Below are positions 1 to 11,057 of a DNA stretch of 33,549 nucleotides, in pieces (the stretch's first letter is position 1; every line of letters starts with the position of its first letter). The notes beneath the pieces are model-generated. The model worked only from the letters and a program-made list of their open reading frames with translations, did no database searches and had not been told where the DNA came from. The position numbers and the translations under genes are program-made. The stretch spans positions 1-33,549 of the forward strand of contig CAMAYC010000047.1 of NCBI GenBank assembly GCA_945862125.1. The letters are read 5' to 3'. This stretch comes from Reyranella massiliensis 521 (GTDB lineage Bacteria; Pseudomonadota; Alphaproteobacteria; Reyranellales; Reyranellaceae).

Positions 1-654
1 CTTGGGAAGCGAAATGGCCGCCTCTTCCCGGAAGGGGCCGGCGGCCGTCCGACGCAGCGCGGACAGGTGTCCGACGGTGCCCAGGGCCACCGCCAGGTCA
101 CGTCCCAGGGACCGGATGTAGGTGCCCTTGCCACAGGTCACCACTAAATATGCATGGTCCCTGTCAGGCCGGGCCAGAAGCGCCAGACCGTCGATACGAA
201 CACGGCGTGGCTTCATCTCGACCGTCTCGCCCGCCCGCGCGAGATCGTAGGCCCGCTGGCCGTCGATTTTGAGCGCGGAATAGGCCGGCGGCACCTGCTC
301 GATATCGCCCAGGAATCCGCCCAGGGCGCCGCGAATCGCATCATCCGTCGGCCGCGCATCGCTCGTGGCCGTTACGTCACCTTCCGCATCCTCCGTCGAA
401 CGGGCCTCACCGAACCGGAGGGTGAAACGATATTCCTTGCGGCCATCCATCACGAACGGGACCGTCTTGGTCGCTTCGCCCAGGGCGATCGGCAGCACGC
501 CGCTGGCCAGCGGATCCAGAGTGCCGCCGTGCCCTGCCTTCTGGGCGCCGAACAGGCGGCGCACCCGGCTGACGGCCGGCGTCGAGCCCAGCCCCACCGG
601 CTTGTCGAGCACGACCCAGCCGTCGATCTTGTCGCCCTTCTTCCTGCGCGCCAT
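1..654 (-). CDS. truB: tRNA pseudouridine(55) synthase TruB (3'-truncated by window edge)
   Basis: TruB isomerises U55 in the T-loop of tRNAs to pseudouridine. The first 218 codons are present and the C-terminal part, usually about 80 more residues, lies beyond base 1. The start is ATG at 654, giving [19 protein letters not shown]. The family motif [19 protein letters not shown] contains the expected catalytic Asp at residue 47. A second motif, [19 protein letters not shown], and the later [14 protein letters not shown] are also typical of TruB. It is the last member of the minus-strand rimP-nusA-infB-rbfA block but is separated from rbfA by a plus-strand gene, so it cannot simply be read through. 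Its start is 62 bases from the divergent start of that gene. No clear Shine-Dalgarno sequence precedes the ATG. Confidence 0.95.
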   Translation of the reverse strand, partial: MARRKKGDKIDGWVVLDKPVGLGSTPAVSRVRRLFGAQKAGHGGTLDPLASGVLPIALGEATKTVPFVMDGRKEYRFTLRFGEARSTEDAEGDVTATSDARPTDDAIRGALGGFLGDIEQVPPAYSALKIDGQRAYDLARAGETVEMKPRRVRIDGLALLARPDRDHAYLVVTCGKGTYIRSLGRDLAVALGTVGHLSALRRTAAGPFREEAAISLPK

Positions 655-716
655 GGACGCGCTTGTAGGCAGACAAATCGTTGGGCGCCAGCCACCGCTT
701 CAGGCAGGCTGCAGAT

Positions 717-2936
717 ATGACCTCGGCGCTTCAGTCGGACCGCATCCGGCAATACGTCCTTTTCGGACTGTTCTTCCTCTCGGGCGCCGCCGCCCTGATC
801 TACCAGACAGCCTGGCATCGCCTGCTCGGCCTCTTCGCCGGCGCCGACACGATCGCCGCCGCCCTCGTGGTGGGCGCGTTCCTCCTCGGTCTCGGCATCG
901 GCAGCCTGGCCGCCGGCCTCTATGCCGACCGGCTGTCGCGGCGGGCGTCGCTGATCGCTTTCGCCATTTGCGAAGTGGGCATCGCCGTCTTCGCGGTGCT
1001 GAGCCCCTGGCTCTACTACGACGTCATCTATCGCGAGTTCCTGCCGCTGGCCGCCTCGCGCGGCGTCATCTTCGCCGTGGTCTTCGCCGGCCTCCTGTGG
1101 CCGACCTTCCTCATGGGCTGCTCGCTGCCGTTCCTGTCGAAGGCGGTGGTGAGCCAGATCGCGGGCTCCGCCAAGCTGATCGGCTGGCTCTACGGCCTCA
1201 ATACGCTGGGCGCCGGTATCGGCGCCTTCATCGGCGGCTGGTACCTGATCGGCACTTTCGGTTTCGACAAGGCGATCTATGTCGGTGCGACGCTCAACCT
1301 GGTCGTCGCGCTGGGCGGCCTGCTGCTGGCGCGCGGCCTCGACATGGCGGATGCCGCGCCAAAGACCAAAGCCGCGTCGCTGCCGGACCCGGTCGACGGC
1401 GTCGTGTGGCGCTGGTCGTTGCTGGTGTTCATCAGCGGCTTTCTCATCGTGGCGCTGCAGATCGTCTGGTACCGGCTGATCGGCGTCCTGCTGCAATCCA
1501 ACGGTTACAGCTTCTCGCTGGTCCTTTCCGTCTTCCTTCTGGGCGACGCCGCGGGCCTCATGGTGGGCGCGCGGATGATCGACCGCATCGCCGATCCGCG
1601 GCGGTTCTTCTTCCTGATGCAGGGCGTGGCCACGACGCTGGCGCTGTGCGGCGCCTGGTTCGTCTATCTCGCCATCGGCGCCGGTATCCTGCCTTCCGAC
1701 TTCGTCGACGATGACGTCATGGGCGGCGGCGAAAAGAATATCCTTCTGATCATTCTGTTGCTGTTGGTGGTGGTGCTGCCCGCCTCCTTCATCATGGGCT
1801 TCTCCTTCCCCGTGGTGCAGAAGGCGGTGCAGCGCGACCTCGACCGGCTGGGCAGCCGTGTCGGCCTGGTGCAGCTCGCCAATATCATCGGCAACAGCAT
1901 GGGCAGCCTGGTCGCCGGTCTCGTGCTGCTCGATCTCGTGGGCACGGCCGGCACGCTGAAACTGCTGGTGGCGATCGGGCTCGCCTTTGCGGTGATGCAA
2001 CTCTTCGGCGCGCGCTCGACGCGCTGGGCCTGGCTGCCGGCGGCGCTGCTGACGGCGGGCCTGGCGTTGTTTCCCGGCGGCGAAGCGTTCTGGCGGCGGC
2101 TTCATGGCCTGACCGTCGAGAAGGCCATCGTCGCCGAGGACAAGACCGGCCTCAGCCTGCTGAAACTGGAGACGCCGCAGGACGGCAAGCTCTACATCCA
2201 GGGCCACTCCCAGAGCCGCCTGCCCTTCTACACCGTTCACACTTTCCTCGGTGCCATCGGGCCGCTGGTGCACGAGGCGCCGAAGCGCGTCCTGGTCATC
2301 GGCTCCGGCACCGGCGGCACGCCCTATGCGGCCGGCCTCAATCCGGTCACGGAGCGCGTGCGGGTGATCGAGATCGTGGCGCCGGTGATCGCCACCTTGC
2401 GCGACTATGTCGGCCAGGGCGGCAAGTCAGGCGTCGAGAGCCTTCTTGCCAGCCGGAAGTTCGAGATCGTCGTCGCCGACGGCCGCCACGCGCTCGCCCT
2501 CGATCCGACGCGCTACGACGTGATCGAGGCCGACGCCATCCTACCCAAGACCGCGCTGTCCGGCCTGCTCAACTCGCAGGAATTCTTCCGGCAGGTAAAG
2601 GCGAAGCTGGCGCCCGGCGGTCTCTATGTTCAATGGGCGCCGACGGCGCGCTCGATCGAGACGTTCCGGTCGGTCTTCCCCTACGTGACGATGGTGCACC
2701 CGGCGATGATCGGCAGCGACCGGCCGATCCCCTATGCGCGGGACAAGATCCTGGAATTGCTGGCACGGCCCGAGATCGACCGGCATCTGGCGGCGGCGCG
2801 TGTCGACCGCGGCGACCTCAGGAAATGGTTCGAGGACAAGAAGGTCGAGGTGCTGAACGACGGCAAGGTGGTGCCGGCGGCTTCGCCCAACACCGACTTC
2901 TTCCCGCGCGACGAATACTACCTCAATCGTCCTTGA
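717..2936 (+). CDS. Fused membrane protein / spermidine-synthase-like protein
   Basis: This 739-residue protein has about 450 residues of hydrophobic, MFS-like or SpeE-associated membrane segments, followed by a soluble Rossmann domain like spermidine synthase. The nucleotide-binding loop near residue 530 reads VLVIGSGTGGTPY rather than the usual GGGDGG. The later YDVIEADAILP corresponds to the aminopropyltransferase acidic motif, so the family is clear but the substrate is not. I chose ATG at 717; a TTG 12 codons upstream is possible but less likely. The gene lies on the plus strand between rbfA and truB, interrupting an otherwise co-directional operon. Its last 14 bases overlap the end of rbfA tail to tail. 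Polyamine synthesis should not be assumed because the substrate-binding residues are altered. Confidence 0.85.
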   Translation: MTSALQSDRIRQYVLFGLFFLSGAAALIYQTAWHRLLGLFAGADTIAAALVVGAFLLGLGIGSLAAGLYADRLSRRASLIAFAICEVGIAVFAVLSPWLYYDVIYREFLPLAASRGVIFAVVFAGLLWPTFLMGCSLPFLSKAVVSQIAGSAKLIGWLYGLNTLGAGIGAFIGGWYLIGTFGFDKAIYVGATLNLVVALGGLLLARGLDMADAAPKTKAASLPDPVDGVVWRWSLLVFISGFLIVALQIVWYRLIGVLLQSNGYSFSLVLSVFLLGDAAGLMVGARMIDRIADPRRFFFLMQGVATTLALCGAWFVYLAIGAGILPSDFVDDDVMGGGEKNILLIILLLLVVVLPASFIMGFSFPVVQKAVQRDLDRLGSRVGLVQLANIIGNSMGSLVAGLVLLDLVGTAGTLKLLVAIGLAFAVMQLFGARSTRWAWLPAALLTAGLALFPGGEAFWRRLHGLTVEKAIVAEDKTGLSLLKLETPQDGKLYIQGHSQSRLPFYTVHTFLGAIGPLVHEAPKRVLVIGSGTGGTPYAAGLNPVTERVRVIEIVAPVIATLRDYVGQGGKSGVESLLASRKFEIVVADGRHALALDPTRYDVIEADAILPKTALSGLLNSQEFFRQVKAKLAPGGLYVQWAPTARSIETFRSVFPYVTMVHPAMIGSDRPIPYARDKILELLARPEIDRHLAAARVDRGDLRKWFEDKKVEVLNDGKVVPAASPNTDFFPRDEYYLNRP

Positions 2937-3345
2937 TCTCCGGATCCTTGATGTCACGGGCGACGTCGGGACGGCGCAGCAAGGCGCCGATCCTGTCGGC
3001 CTCGTCGAAGGTCCGGTCGAGTTCGAAGCGGATGTCCGGCGCGCTGCGCAGGCCCGCACTCTCGCTGACCCGGGCGCGAAACCACGGTGCCGCCCGGCGG
3101 AGTGCGGCGAGAAAGCGCTCCTCGTCCTTGCCGCCCAGCGGCACGACGAAGGCGGTGGCGTTGCGCAAGTCGGGGCTGACATCGACCGACGTCACCGTGA
3201 TCGAGGCGTCGCGCAGGTCGGGATCGCGCATGTTGCCGCGCTCGAGAAGCTGGGCGAGCAGATGCCGAAGCTCTTCTCCCACCCGGAGCTGGCGCTGCCC
3301 GGGGGCACGCTTCTTTTCACGTTCGGACGAGCGACGCCGCGGCAT
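2923..3345 (-). CDS. rbfA: Ribosome-binding factor A
   Basis: RbfA binds the 30S subunit during late 16S rRNA maturation and cold adaptation. The 140-residue protein has the usual length, with a short basic N-terminus (MPRRRSSEREKKRAP) typical of alphaproteobacteria. This is followed by VGEELRHLLAQLLERG, then DLRDASITVTSVDVSPDLRNATAFV, given here only as the KH-like core near residues 40-70, and ends with PDIRFELDRTFDEADRI. The start is ATG at 3345 with an AGGAA-type Shine-Dalgarno sequence. infB lies 60 bases upstream, and that gap holds a 12-bp inverted repeat immediately before the ribosome-binding site. The stop codon is inside the end of the convergent membrane/spermidine-synthase-like gene. 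Confidence 0.95.
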   Translation of the reverse strand: MPRRRSSEREKKRAPGQRQLRVGEELRHLLAQLLERGNMRDPDLRDASITVTSVDVSPDLRNATAFVVPLGGKDEERFLAALRRAAPWFRARVSESAGLRSAPDIRFELDRTFDEADRIGALLRRPDVARDIKDPEIKDD

Positions 3346-3367
3346 GGCGTGTTCCTTCTCTTCCTCT

Positions 3368-3392
3368 CCCTTTCGCGGACTCCGCGAAAGGG
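3368..3392 (-). other. Perfect 12-bp hairpin in the infB-rbfA spacer
   Basis: The arms CCCTTTCGCGGA and TCCGCGAAAGGG are exact complements separated by one base, so the loop will open to about three to five bases. On the minus strand the hairpin follows the infB stop and ends just before the purine-rich ribosome-binding region of rbfA. There is no T tract, so it is not a standard intrinsic terminator. It could be an RNA processing site, an mRNA stabiliser or a translational control element. Confidence 0.6.
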
Positions 3393-3405
3393 GAGGAGAA
3401 TGGCC

Positions 3406-6141
<2,736 letters not shown>

Positions 6142-6173
6142 ATCGCGTGTTGTCCTTGGTCCGCTCCGGCCCG

Positions 6174-6800
6174 TCAACCGGCGCTATTCAGTCGATACCC
6201 GCGCCACCGCGCTGCACCGACCGCAATTCGTTGAATGAACTCGCCACCCGCGTCATCGCGGGCAACCGCCACATAGACCGCCTGCTCGCGGCCAAAGAGG
6301 CCGCCCAGCGACGTTGCATCGCCCAGCCGCGCAAGCGGCAGGCCGGTGGCGGTGAGCTTGCCCAGCCCGTCGCCGTCGGCCTCGTCGGCCACGACCAGCA
6401 ACCCGACGCGGCGCTGGGCGATCATCTGCTCGACCTTCACGAAGCCCGCCACGGCCCGGCCGGCCCGGCGCGCCCGGCCGAGATCGGCCAGCGTCCGCTC
6501 CAGCAGGAGCCGTTCGACCCGTTCCGCCAGGTCCGCCGGCGCCTTCACGGCGGCCCGCGCGGCCTTGGAGAACAGGTTCTTTTCCACGGCGCGCTGGAGC
6601 GCCGCCCGTTCCGCCCGAACCCAAAGGCCACGACCCGGCAGCCGCCGCGCCAGATCCGGCACGACCTCTCCTTCCGGCCCGACGACGAAGCGGATCATCC
6701 GCTCCGGCGTTCCTTCCGTGCCGGTCGCGATGCAGGTGCGCATCGGTCCCGGTGCGGCAGGCACCGTGAGGTCAGATTGGGTCATGGCGATGGCAGGCAT
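6174..6800 (-). CDS. ylxR: YlxR/DUF448 RNA-binding protein with L7Ae-like C-terminal domain
   Basis: This protein of about 208 residues starts with a YlxR domain: MRTCIATG, then [20 protein letters not shown] and GRGLWV, which is the family signature. The second half, from about residue 110, resembles a ribosomal L7Ae/L30e-type RNA-binding domain, for example [17 protein letters not shown] and [13 protein letters not shown]. This two-domain form is common between nusA and infB in alphaproteobacteria. The role is presumed to be RNA binding linked to transcription or ribosome assembly. The start is uncertain: ATG at 6800 is used, with a GGAG about 13 bases upstream, but ATG at 6785 or TTG at 6803 are alternatives. 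It lies 19 bases downstream of the nusA stop. Confidence 0.88.
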   Translation of the reverse strand: MPAIAMTQSDLTVPAAPGPMRTCIATGTEGTPERMIRFVVGPEGEVVPDLARRLPGRGLWVRAERAALQRAVEKNLFSKAARAAVKAPADLAERVERLLLERTLADLGRARRAGRAVAGFVKVEQMIAQRRVGLLVVADEADGDGLGKLTATGLPLARLGDATSLGGLFGREQAVYVAVARDDAGGEFIQRIAVGAARWRGYRLNSAG

Positions 6801-6819
6801 CAAGGTCGGCAGTCTCCGT

Positions 6820-8358
6820 TCAGGCCTTGGCCGCTTCGGCGGCCGGGGCGGCCTCGTCGGCGAACCAGTGCTCGCGCGCCTTCATGATGATGGCGTTGGC
6901 GGTGTCGTTGTCCATGGCGCTCTCGCCCACGATCTCGCGCAACTCGTCGGAGGCGAGGTCGGCGAGGTCGTCGAGTGTCTTCACGCCCTTGTCGCCCAGC
7001 GCCACGATCATCGCGAGGTTCAGGCCCTCGACCGCCTGCACTTCCTCGCTCACGCCCAGATCGGCGAGACGCGAAGCGAGTTCGGCATCGCGCTTTTCGA
7101 TGAACTCACGGGCGCGGCGCTGCAGCTCGGTGGCGATCTCCTCGTCGAAACCCTCGACGGTGGCGAGATCCTCGACCGCGGTGTCGGACACGTCCTCGAC
7201 CGAGCCGTAGCCTTCGGCAACCAGCAGATGGGCGATCACGTCATCGACGTCGAGCGCCAGCTTGAACAGCTCGGTGCGCTCGCGGGTTTCCTTCTGGCGC
7301 CGCTCGCTTTCCTCGGTCTCCGTCATGATGTCGATTTCCCAGCCGGTGAGCTGGGAGGCGAGCTTGACGTTCTGGCCGCGGCGGCCGATCGCGAGGCTGA
7401 GCTGATCGTCGGGCACGACGACCTCGGTCTTGTTCTTTTCCTCGTCCATCAGCACCTTGCTGACCTCGGCCGGCGCCAATGCGTTGACGATGAAGTTCGC
7501 CGTGTCCTGCGACCACGGAATGATGTCGACCTTCTCGCCCTGCAGCTCCTGCACCACGGCCTGGACACGGCTGCCGCGCATGCCGACGCAGGCGCCGATC
7601 GGGTCGATCGAGCTGTCGTGGCTCAGTACGGCGATCTTGGCGCGGCTGCCGGGATCGCGGGCCACGGCCTTGATCTCGATGATGTTGTCGTAGATTTCCG
7701 GCACTTCCTGCATGAACAGCTTGGCCATGAACTGCGGATGGCTGCGCGACAGGAAGATCTGCGGGCCACGCGGCTCCTCGCGCACATCGAAGATGTAGGC
7801 ACGGACGCGGTCGTTTACGCGCAAGGACTCGCGCGGGATCGTCTCGTCGCGGCGGATCACGCCCTCGGCACGCTGCAGGTCGATGGTGATGTTGCCGTAG
7901 TCGACGCGCTTGACCACGCCCGACACGATCTCGCCGATGCGATCCTTGAACTCTTCGTACTGGCGCTTGCGCTCGCTCTCGCGCATCCGCTGCGTGATGA
8001 CCTGCTTGGCGGTCTGGGCGGCGACGCGGCCGAAGTCGATCGGCGGCAGCTCGTCGGTCAGGAAATCGCCGACCTGGGCTTCCGGATTGCGGCGTTGCGC
8101 CTCGACCAGCGGGACCTGGGTGTTCTCGTTCTCGATCGGATCGGCAACCTGCATATAGCGCAGCAGCTTGATCTCGCCGGTCTTGCGGTCGATCTCGGCG
8201 CGGATGTCGTGCTCCAGCCCGTACTTCGCACGGCCGGACTTCTGGATGGCCTGCTCCATCGCCTCGAGCACTTCCTCGCGCTCGATGCCCTTTTCGCGCG
8301 CGACCATGTCGGCCACTTGCAGCATCTCCAGGCGCGGAATGTCGGCAGTCGTTGCCAT
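6820..8358 (-). CDS. nusA: Transcription termination/antitermination factor NusA
   Basis: NusA binds RNA polymerase and nascent RNA and modulates pausing, termination and antitermination. The 512-residue protein has an N-terminal RNAP-binding domain (EKGIEREEVLEAMEQAI), an S1 domain near residues 135-200 (GEIVSGVVKRVDYGNI), and two KH domains including DPIGACVGMRGSRVQAV and LAIGRRGQNVKLASQLTGW. It also has C-terminal acidic helix-hairpin-helix repeats (LLVAEGYGSVEDV and LNLAMIVALGDKGVKTLDD). The start is ATG at 8358 with AGAGGAA about eight bases upstream. The upstream neighbour rimP ends 41 bases away on the same strand. Length and domain order are normal. Confidence 0.97.
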   Translation of the reverse strand: MATTADIPRLEMLQVADMVAREKGIEREEVLEAMEQAIQKSGRAKYGLEHDIRAEIDRKTGEIKLLRYMQVADPIENENTQVPLVEAQRRNPEAQVGDFLTDELPPIDFGRVAAQTAKQVITQRMRESERKRQYEEFKDRIGEIVSGVVKRVDYGNITIDLQRAEGVIRRDETIPRESLRVNDRVRAYIFDVREEPRGPQIFLSRSHPQFMAKLFMQEVPEIYDNIIEIKAVARDPGSRAKIAVLSHDSSIDPIGACVGMRGSRVQAVVQELQGEKVDIIPWSQDTANFIVNALAPAEVSKVLMDEEKNKTEVVVPDDQLSLAIGRRGQNVKLASQLTGWEIDIMTETEESERRQKETRERTELFKLALDVDDVIAHLLVAEGYGSVEDVSDTAVEDLATVEGFDEEIATELQRRAREFIEKRDAELASRLADLGVSEEVQAVEGLNLAMIVALGDKGVKTLDDLADLASDELREIVGESAMDNDTANAIIMKAREHWFADEAAPAAEAAKA

Positions 8359-8399
8359 GTCTCTGTTCCTCTTGCTTCTATCGTGTTCGTTCGTGTCGT

Positions 8400-8906
8400 T
8401 CAGTGAGCCTGCCCGGCGCCCTGGTGGGCCAGGCGATGTTCCTCGATCAGTGCATCGGTCATCTCGAGCTTGGCGCGGGAGACGGCCGACAGCGGCACGC
8501 CGGTTTCCTCGCCACTCTCGAGCCGAAGCTTCACGATGCCGTCCTCGAGCCCCAGCAAAGTGCCCTTGAAGCGACGACGGCCCTCGACCGGCTCGGTGGT
8601 CTCGAGGCGGGCCATGTGGCCCGTCCAGCGTACATAGTCCTTGGCCCGGGTGAGCGGCCGGTCGATGCCCGGCGAACTCACCTCCAGCGTGTAGGCGCTG
8701 GTGATCGGATCCTCGACGTCCAGCACCGCAGATAGGGCGCGTGAGACGTTGGCGCAATCCTCGACGTCCATCGGCCGTCCATCGGCCGGCTCGATCATGA
8801 CCTGCAGGGTGCCGCCACGGCTCAAGTGGACGCGAACCAGCTCGAAGCCCATGCCGACGATGGTCGGGGCGACGATGTCTTCGATTCGACGCAGCAGATC
8901 GGTCAC
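8400..8906 (-). CDS. rimP: Ribosome maturation factor RimP
   Basis: RimP assists 30S subunit maturation. The 168-residue protein has the expected two-domain pattern: LLRRIEDIVAPTIVGMGFEL at the N-terminus, then DVEDCANVSRALSAVLD and the hallmark YTLEVSSPGIDRPLT, followed by an SH3-like C-terminal domain. I place the start at GTG 8906, giving VTDLLRRIED, because upstream codons in the same frame run through the leader hairpin and are not family-like. The Shine-Dalgarno sequence for this GTG is weak. A promoter and an attenuator-like hairpin lie in the 110 bases upstream, suggesting that the whole operon is controlled here. Confidence 0.93.
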   Translation of the reverse strand: MTDLLRRIEDIVAPTIVGMGFELVRVHLSRGGTLQVMIEPADGRPMDVEDCANVSRALSAVLDVEDPITSAYTLEVSSPGIDRPLTRAKDYVRWTGHMARLETTEPVEGRRRFKGTLLGLEDGIVKLRLESGEETGVPLSAVSRAKLEMTDALIEEHRLAHQGAGQAH

Positions 8907-8952
8907 GAGGGCGGAGTTTCTCGACGTTAGGGGCCGCGGGCTTTCGGCAAAT

Positions 8953-8983
8953 GAAAAGAGCGGGTTTTTGGCCCACTCTTTTT
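8953..8983 (-). promoter_or_regulatory. rimP leader attenuator-like hairpin
   Basis: On the minus strand the sequence reads AAAAAGAGTGGG, CCAAAAA, then CCCGCTCTTTTC. This is an 11-bp stem with one G-U pair and a U-rich 3' arm, resembling a Rho-independent terminator. It lies in the leader between the predicted promoter and the rimP start, about 45 bases before the GTG. Position and structure match what I recall as the rimP-leader family described from premature-terminator surveys in alphaproteobacteria. NusA feedback on this terminator is a plausible but unproven mechanism. Confidence 0.75.
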
Positions 8984-9020
8984 GTTTGGTTCGTCCCGCG
9001 AACCCGATGAGGATGGCGCG

Positions 9021-9049
9021 GATATAGGCGCAGTATCGCCAACTGGCAA
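9021..9049 (-). promoter_or_regulatory. Sigma-70-type promoter for rimP-nusA operon
   Basis: On the minus strand a -35 TTGCCA (9049-9044) is followed, after a 17-base spacer, by -10 TATATC (9026-9021). The predicted transcription start near 9014 gives a leader of about 108 bases that contains the attenuator-like hairpin. The match is good for a GC-rich genome, but it is a reading of the sequence only. Confidence 0.6.
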
Positions 9050-9115
9050 GCTTTTCCCGCATCCGGACGGCTTTCTTATTGAGGCCCGAATACCGCCAGC
9101 AAGGGCCTGCCAACC

Positions 9116-10378
9116 GTGAAAAGATCGACCTTTGGCAGGAGGGCTGGATTGGGGGCGGGTGAGTCGAAGCCGGGCAGATTCTACCACGGCTGGTGGGTGG
9201 TCTTTTGCGCCTTTGTCATGGCCCTCTATGGGTGGGGTCTCGGCTTCTATGGGTTGAGCCTATATCTGGTAGCGCTCAGCAAAATCCACGGCTGGTCGCC
9301 CGCCACCATCTCGGCCGGCATCAGTTTCTTCTATGTAGCTGGCGCCTTCCTGGTGATGCAGGTCGGCGACGCCATCCAGAACAGGGGGGCGCGGATCGTC
9401 GTCCTGACCGGCGTCAGCCTGATGGGGCTGGGCGTGGTGGGTCTCACGGTGATCGAGCAGCCCTGGCAGCTCTACGCTGCCTTCCTGGTGATGATCCCGG
9501 GCTGGGCCGCGCTGGGAGGGGCCGCGATCAACACCATCATCGCCCAGTGGTTCAACCGCCGCCGCGGTCTTGCCGCCAGCATGGCGCTGAACGGCGCCAC
9601 CTGCGGCGGGCTGCTGTTCGCACCGGCCTTCGCCTGGGCGATCGATACGATGGGCTTCGCCAAGGCCTGCGCCGCCGCTGTCGTCATTGTGTTGGCCACC
9701 CTGTGGCCGCTGGCGACATTCGCGTTGCGCCCGCGCCGGCCGGAGGAGCATGACGCAGGCGACGAACCCTTCCTCGTTGTGGAGCCGGCCGGCACGCCAA
9801 GGAGCCGAGCCCAGTTCCTGCGCGAGCCGCGCTATCTCACGATGGTCGGTGCCTTTTCGCTGGGCCTGCTGGCGCAGATCAGCTTCATCGCCCATCAGGC
9901 GGCCTTCCTCGAGCCGACGCTCGGCCTCAAAGAGGCCGGCCTGGTCGTCAGCGTCACGGCCTTATCGGCCCTGATCGGGCGCTTCTCCGTCGGCCTGGTG
10001 ATCGACCATGTCGATCGCCGTGGCGCCACCTGTGCCAACCTCGCCATACAGGTCGTGGGCATGATCGTGCTGCTCTCGACCTCGTCGGTGTTCGGCCTCT
10101 ACCTCGGCTGCATCCTTTTCGGCTTCGGCGTCGGCAACCTGATCACGCTCCCTGGCCTGATCATGCAGCAGGAATTCCCGCGCCGCGATTTCGCCCGTGG
10201 CGTCAGCCTGAACGTCGCCATCACCCAACTCGTCGCGGCGACAGGACCGTCGATCCTGGGCGTGCTGTACGGCCTGTCGGGCGACTATCGCACTTCGCTG
10301 ATCGCCTGCCTGGTGATGCAGGTCGCCGCTGCCATCCTGGTGCTGGTCCGGCCCGGTCCCCGGCCTATCGACGCCTGA
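9116..10378 (+). CDS. MFS transporter (oxalate/formate antiporter-like)
   Basis: This 420-residue integral membrane protein has about twelve hydrophobic segments. It begins with the motif FYHGWWVVFCAFVMALYGWG, common in the OFA and monocarboxylate-type branch of the major facilitator superfamily. A cytoplasmic loop around residues 200-235 carries the charged stretch RPRRPEEHDAGDEPF. The substrate is unknown; small carboxylates are a guess from the subfamily resemblance. The start is GTG at 9116, which is the best available because no ATG occurs before the first membrane segment. It is divergent from rimP, and its last 14 bases overlap the end of trmB tail to tail. Confidence 0.85.
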   Translation: MKRSTFGRRAGLGAGESKPGRFYHGWWVVFCAFVMALYGWGLGFYGLSLYLVALSKIHGWSPATISAGISFFYVAGAFLVMQVGDAIQNRGARIVVLTGVSLMGLGVVGLTVIEQPWQLYAAFLVMIPGWAALGGAAINTIIAQWFNRRRGLAASMALNGATCGGLLFAPAFAWAIDTMGFAKACAAAVVIVLATLWPLATFALRPRRPEEHDAGDEPFLVVEPAGTPRSRAQFLREPRYLTMVGAFSLGLLAQISFIAHQAAFLEPTLGLKEAGLVVSVTALSALIGRFSVGLVIDHVDRRGATCANLAIQVVGMIVLLSTSSVFGLYLGCILFGFGVGNLITLPGLIMQQEFPRRDFARGVSLNVAITQLVAATGPSILGVLYGLSGDYRTSLIACLVMQVAAAILVLVRPGPRPIDA

Positions 10379-11057
10379 AGCGCAGGAACGCCGGCTGATG
10401 GCCGGCCAGCATCTTCTGTTCATAGCGCGTCGGCGGCCAATCGGCCGGACGTCCGCGCCAGTCGGCCGGACGCTCGGCCAGCCATTCGAACGCGGCATGT
10501 GTGCAGGCGTGCTCGATCATCCACGGCAGATAGCTCGGATCGTCGGTCGCAAGCCGCAGCTCGGCACCAGGCTTCAGCAGTCGCGCCAGCACGTCGAGAT
10601 TGGCCCGCTGCACGAAGCGCCGCTTGTGATGACGAGACTTCGGCCATGGATCGGGGAACAGCACGAAGGCACGTGACAGCGAAGCGTCGGGCAGCGCCTT
10701 CATCACCAGCATCGCGTCGTCGGTGAACAGGCGAATGTTCCCCACGCCCTCGCGCTCGATATGGGCGAGGCATTTGGCGACGCCGTTGATATAGGGCTCG
10801 CAGCCGATCAGCCCGACCTTCGGATGTTCCCTCGCCTGCCAGACGAGATGCTCGCCGGCGCCGAAGCCGATCTCGAGCCACACGCCATCGGCCGGCAGCG
10901 TGCCACCGAAAAGGCCCGCCAGATCGATCTTTTGCGGCTCCGACGGCACGACGACCATGAGCCGCGGCAACAGCGTCGCGAGCAGCGATTGCTGCCCGTC
11001 GCGCAGTTTCTTGCCGCGGCGCCGACCGTAGAGGGTGCGCTCGCGGACGTCGCTCAC
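10365..11057 (-). CDS. trmB: tRNA (guanine-N7-)-methyltransferase
   Basis: TrmB methylates G46 in the variable loop of tRNAs using S-adenosylmethionine. The 230-residue protein has the SAM-binding motif WLEIGFGAGEHL, followed by GCEPYINGVAKCLAHIE, the highly conserved FVLFPDPWPKSRHHKRRFVQ and LRLATDDPSYLPWM. The GTG start at 11057 overlaps the stop codon of the upstream ThDP enzyme gene as GTGA, so the two are translationally coupled on the minus strand. This length fits the family, and in-frame codons further upstream belong to another frame of the neighbour. The stop overlaps the end of the convergent MFS gene by 14 bases. Confidence 0.95.
   Translation of the reverse strand: MSDVRERTLYGRRRGKKLRDGQQSLLATLLPRLMVVVPSEPQKIDLAGLFGGTLPADGVWLEIGFGAGEHLVWQAREHPKVGLIGCEPYINGVAKCLAHIEREGVGNIRLFTDDAMLVMKALPDASLSRAFVLFPDPWPKSRHHKRRFVQRANLDVLARLLKPGAELRLATDDPSYLPWMIEHACTHAAFEWLAERPADWRGRPADWPPTRYEQKMLAGHQPAFLRFRRR

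Noticed and set aside
450-2273. Long minus-strand open frame antisense to the membrane/spermidine-synthase-like gene
   Set aside because: Low-complexity Gln/Glu/Arg/Ala translation with no family features. The plus-strand reading has membrane helices and recognised motifs, and the tail of this frame overlaps truB in the wrong frame.
6346-8406. Long plus-strand open frame antisense to nusA and ylxR
   Set aside because: The minus-strand genes are unmistakable; the antisense frame is a GC artefact.
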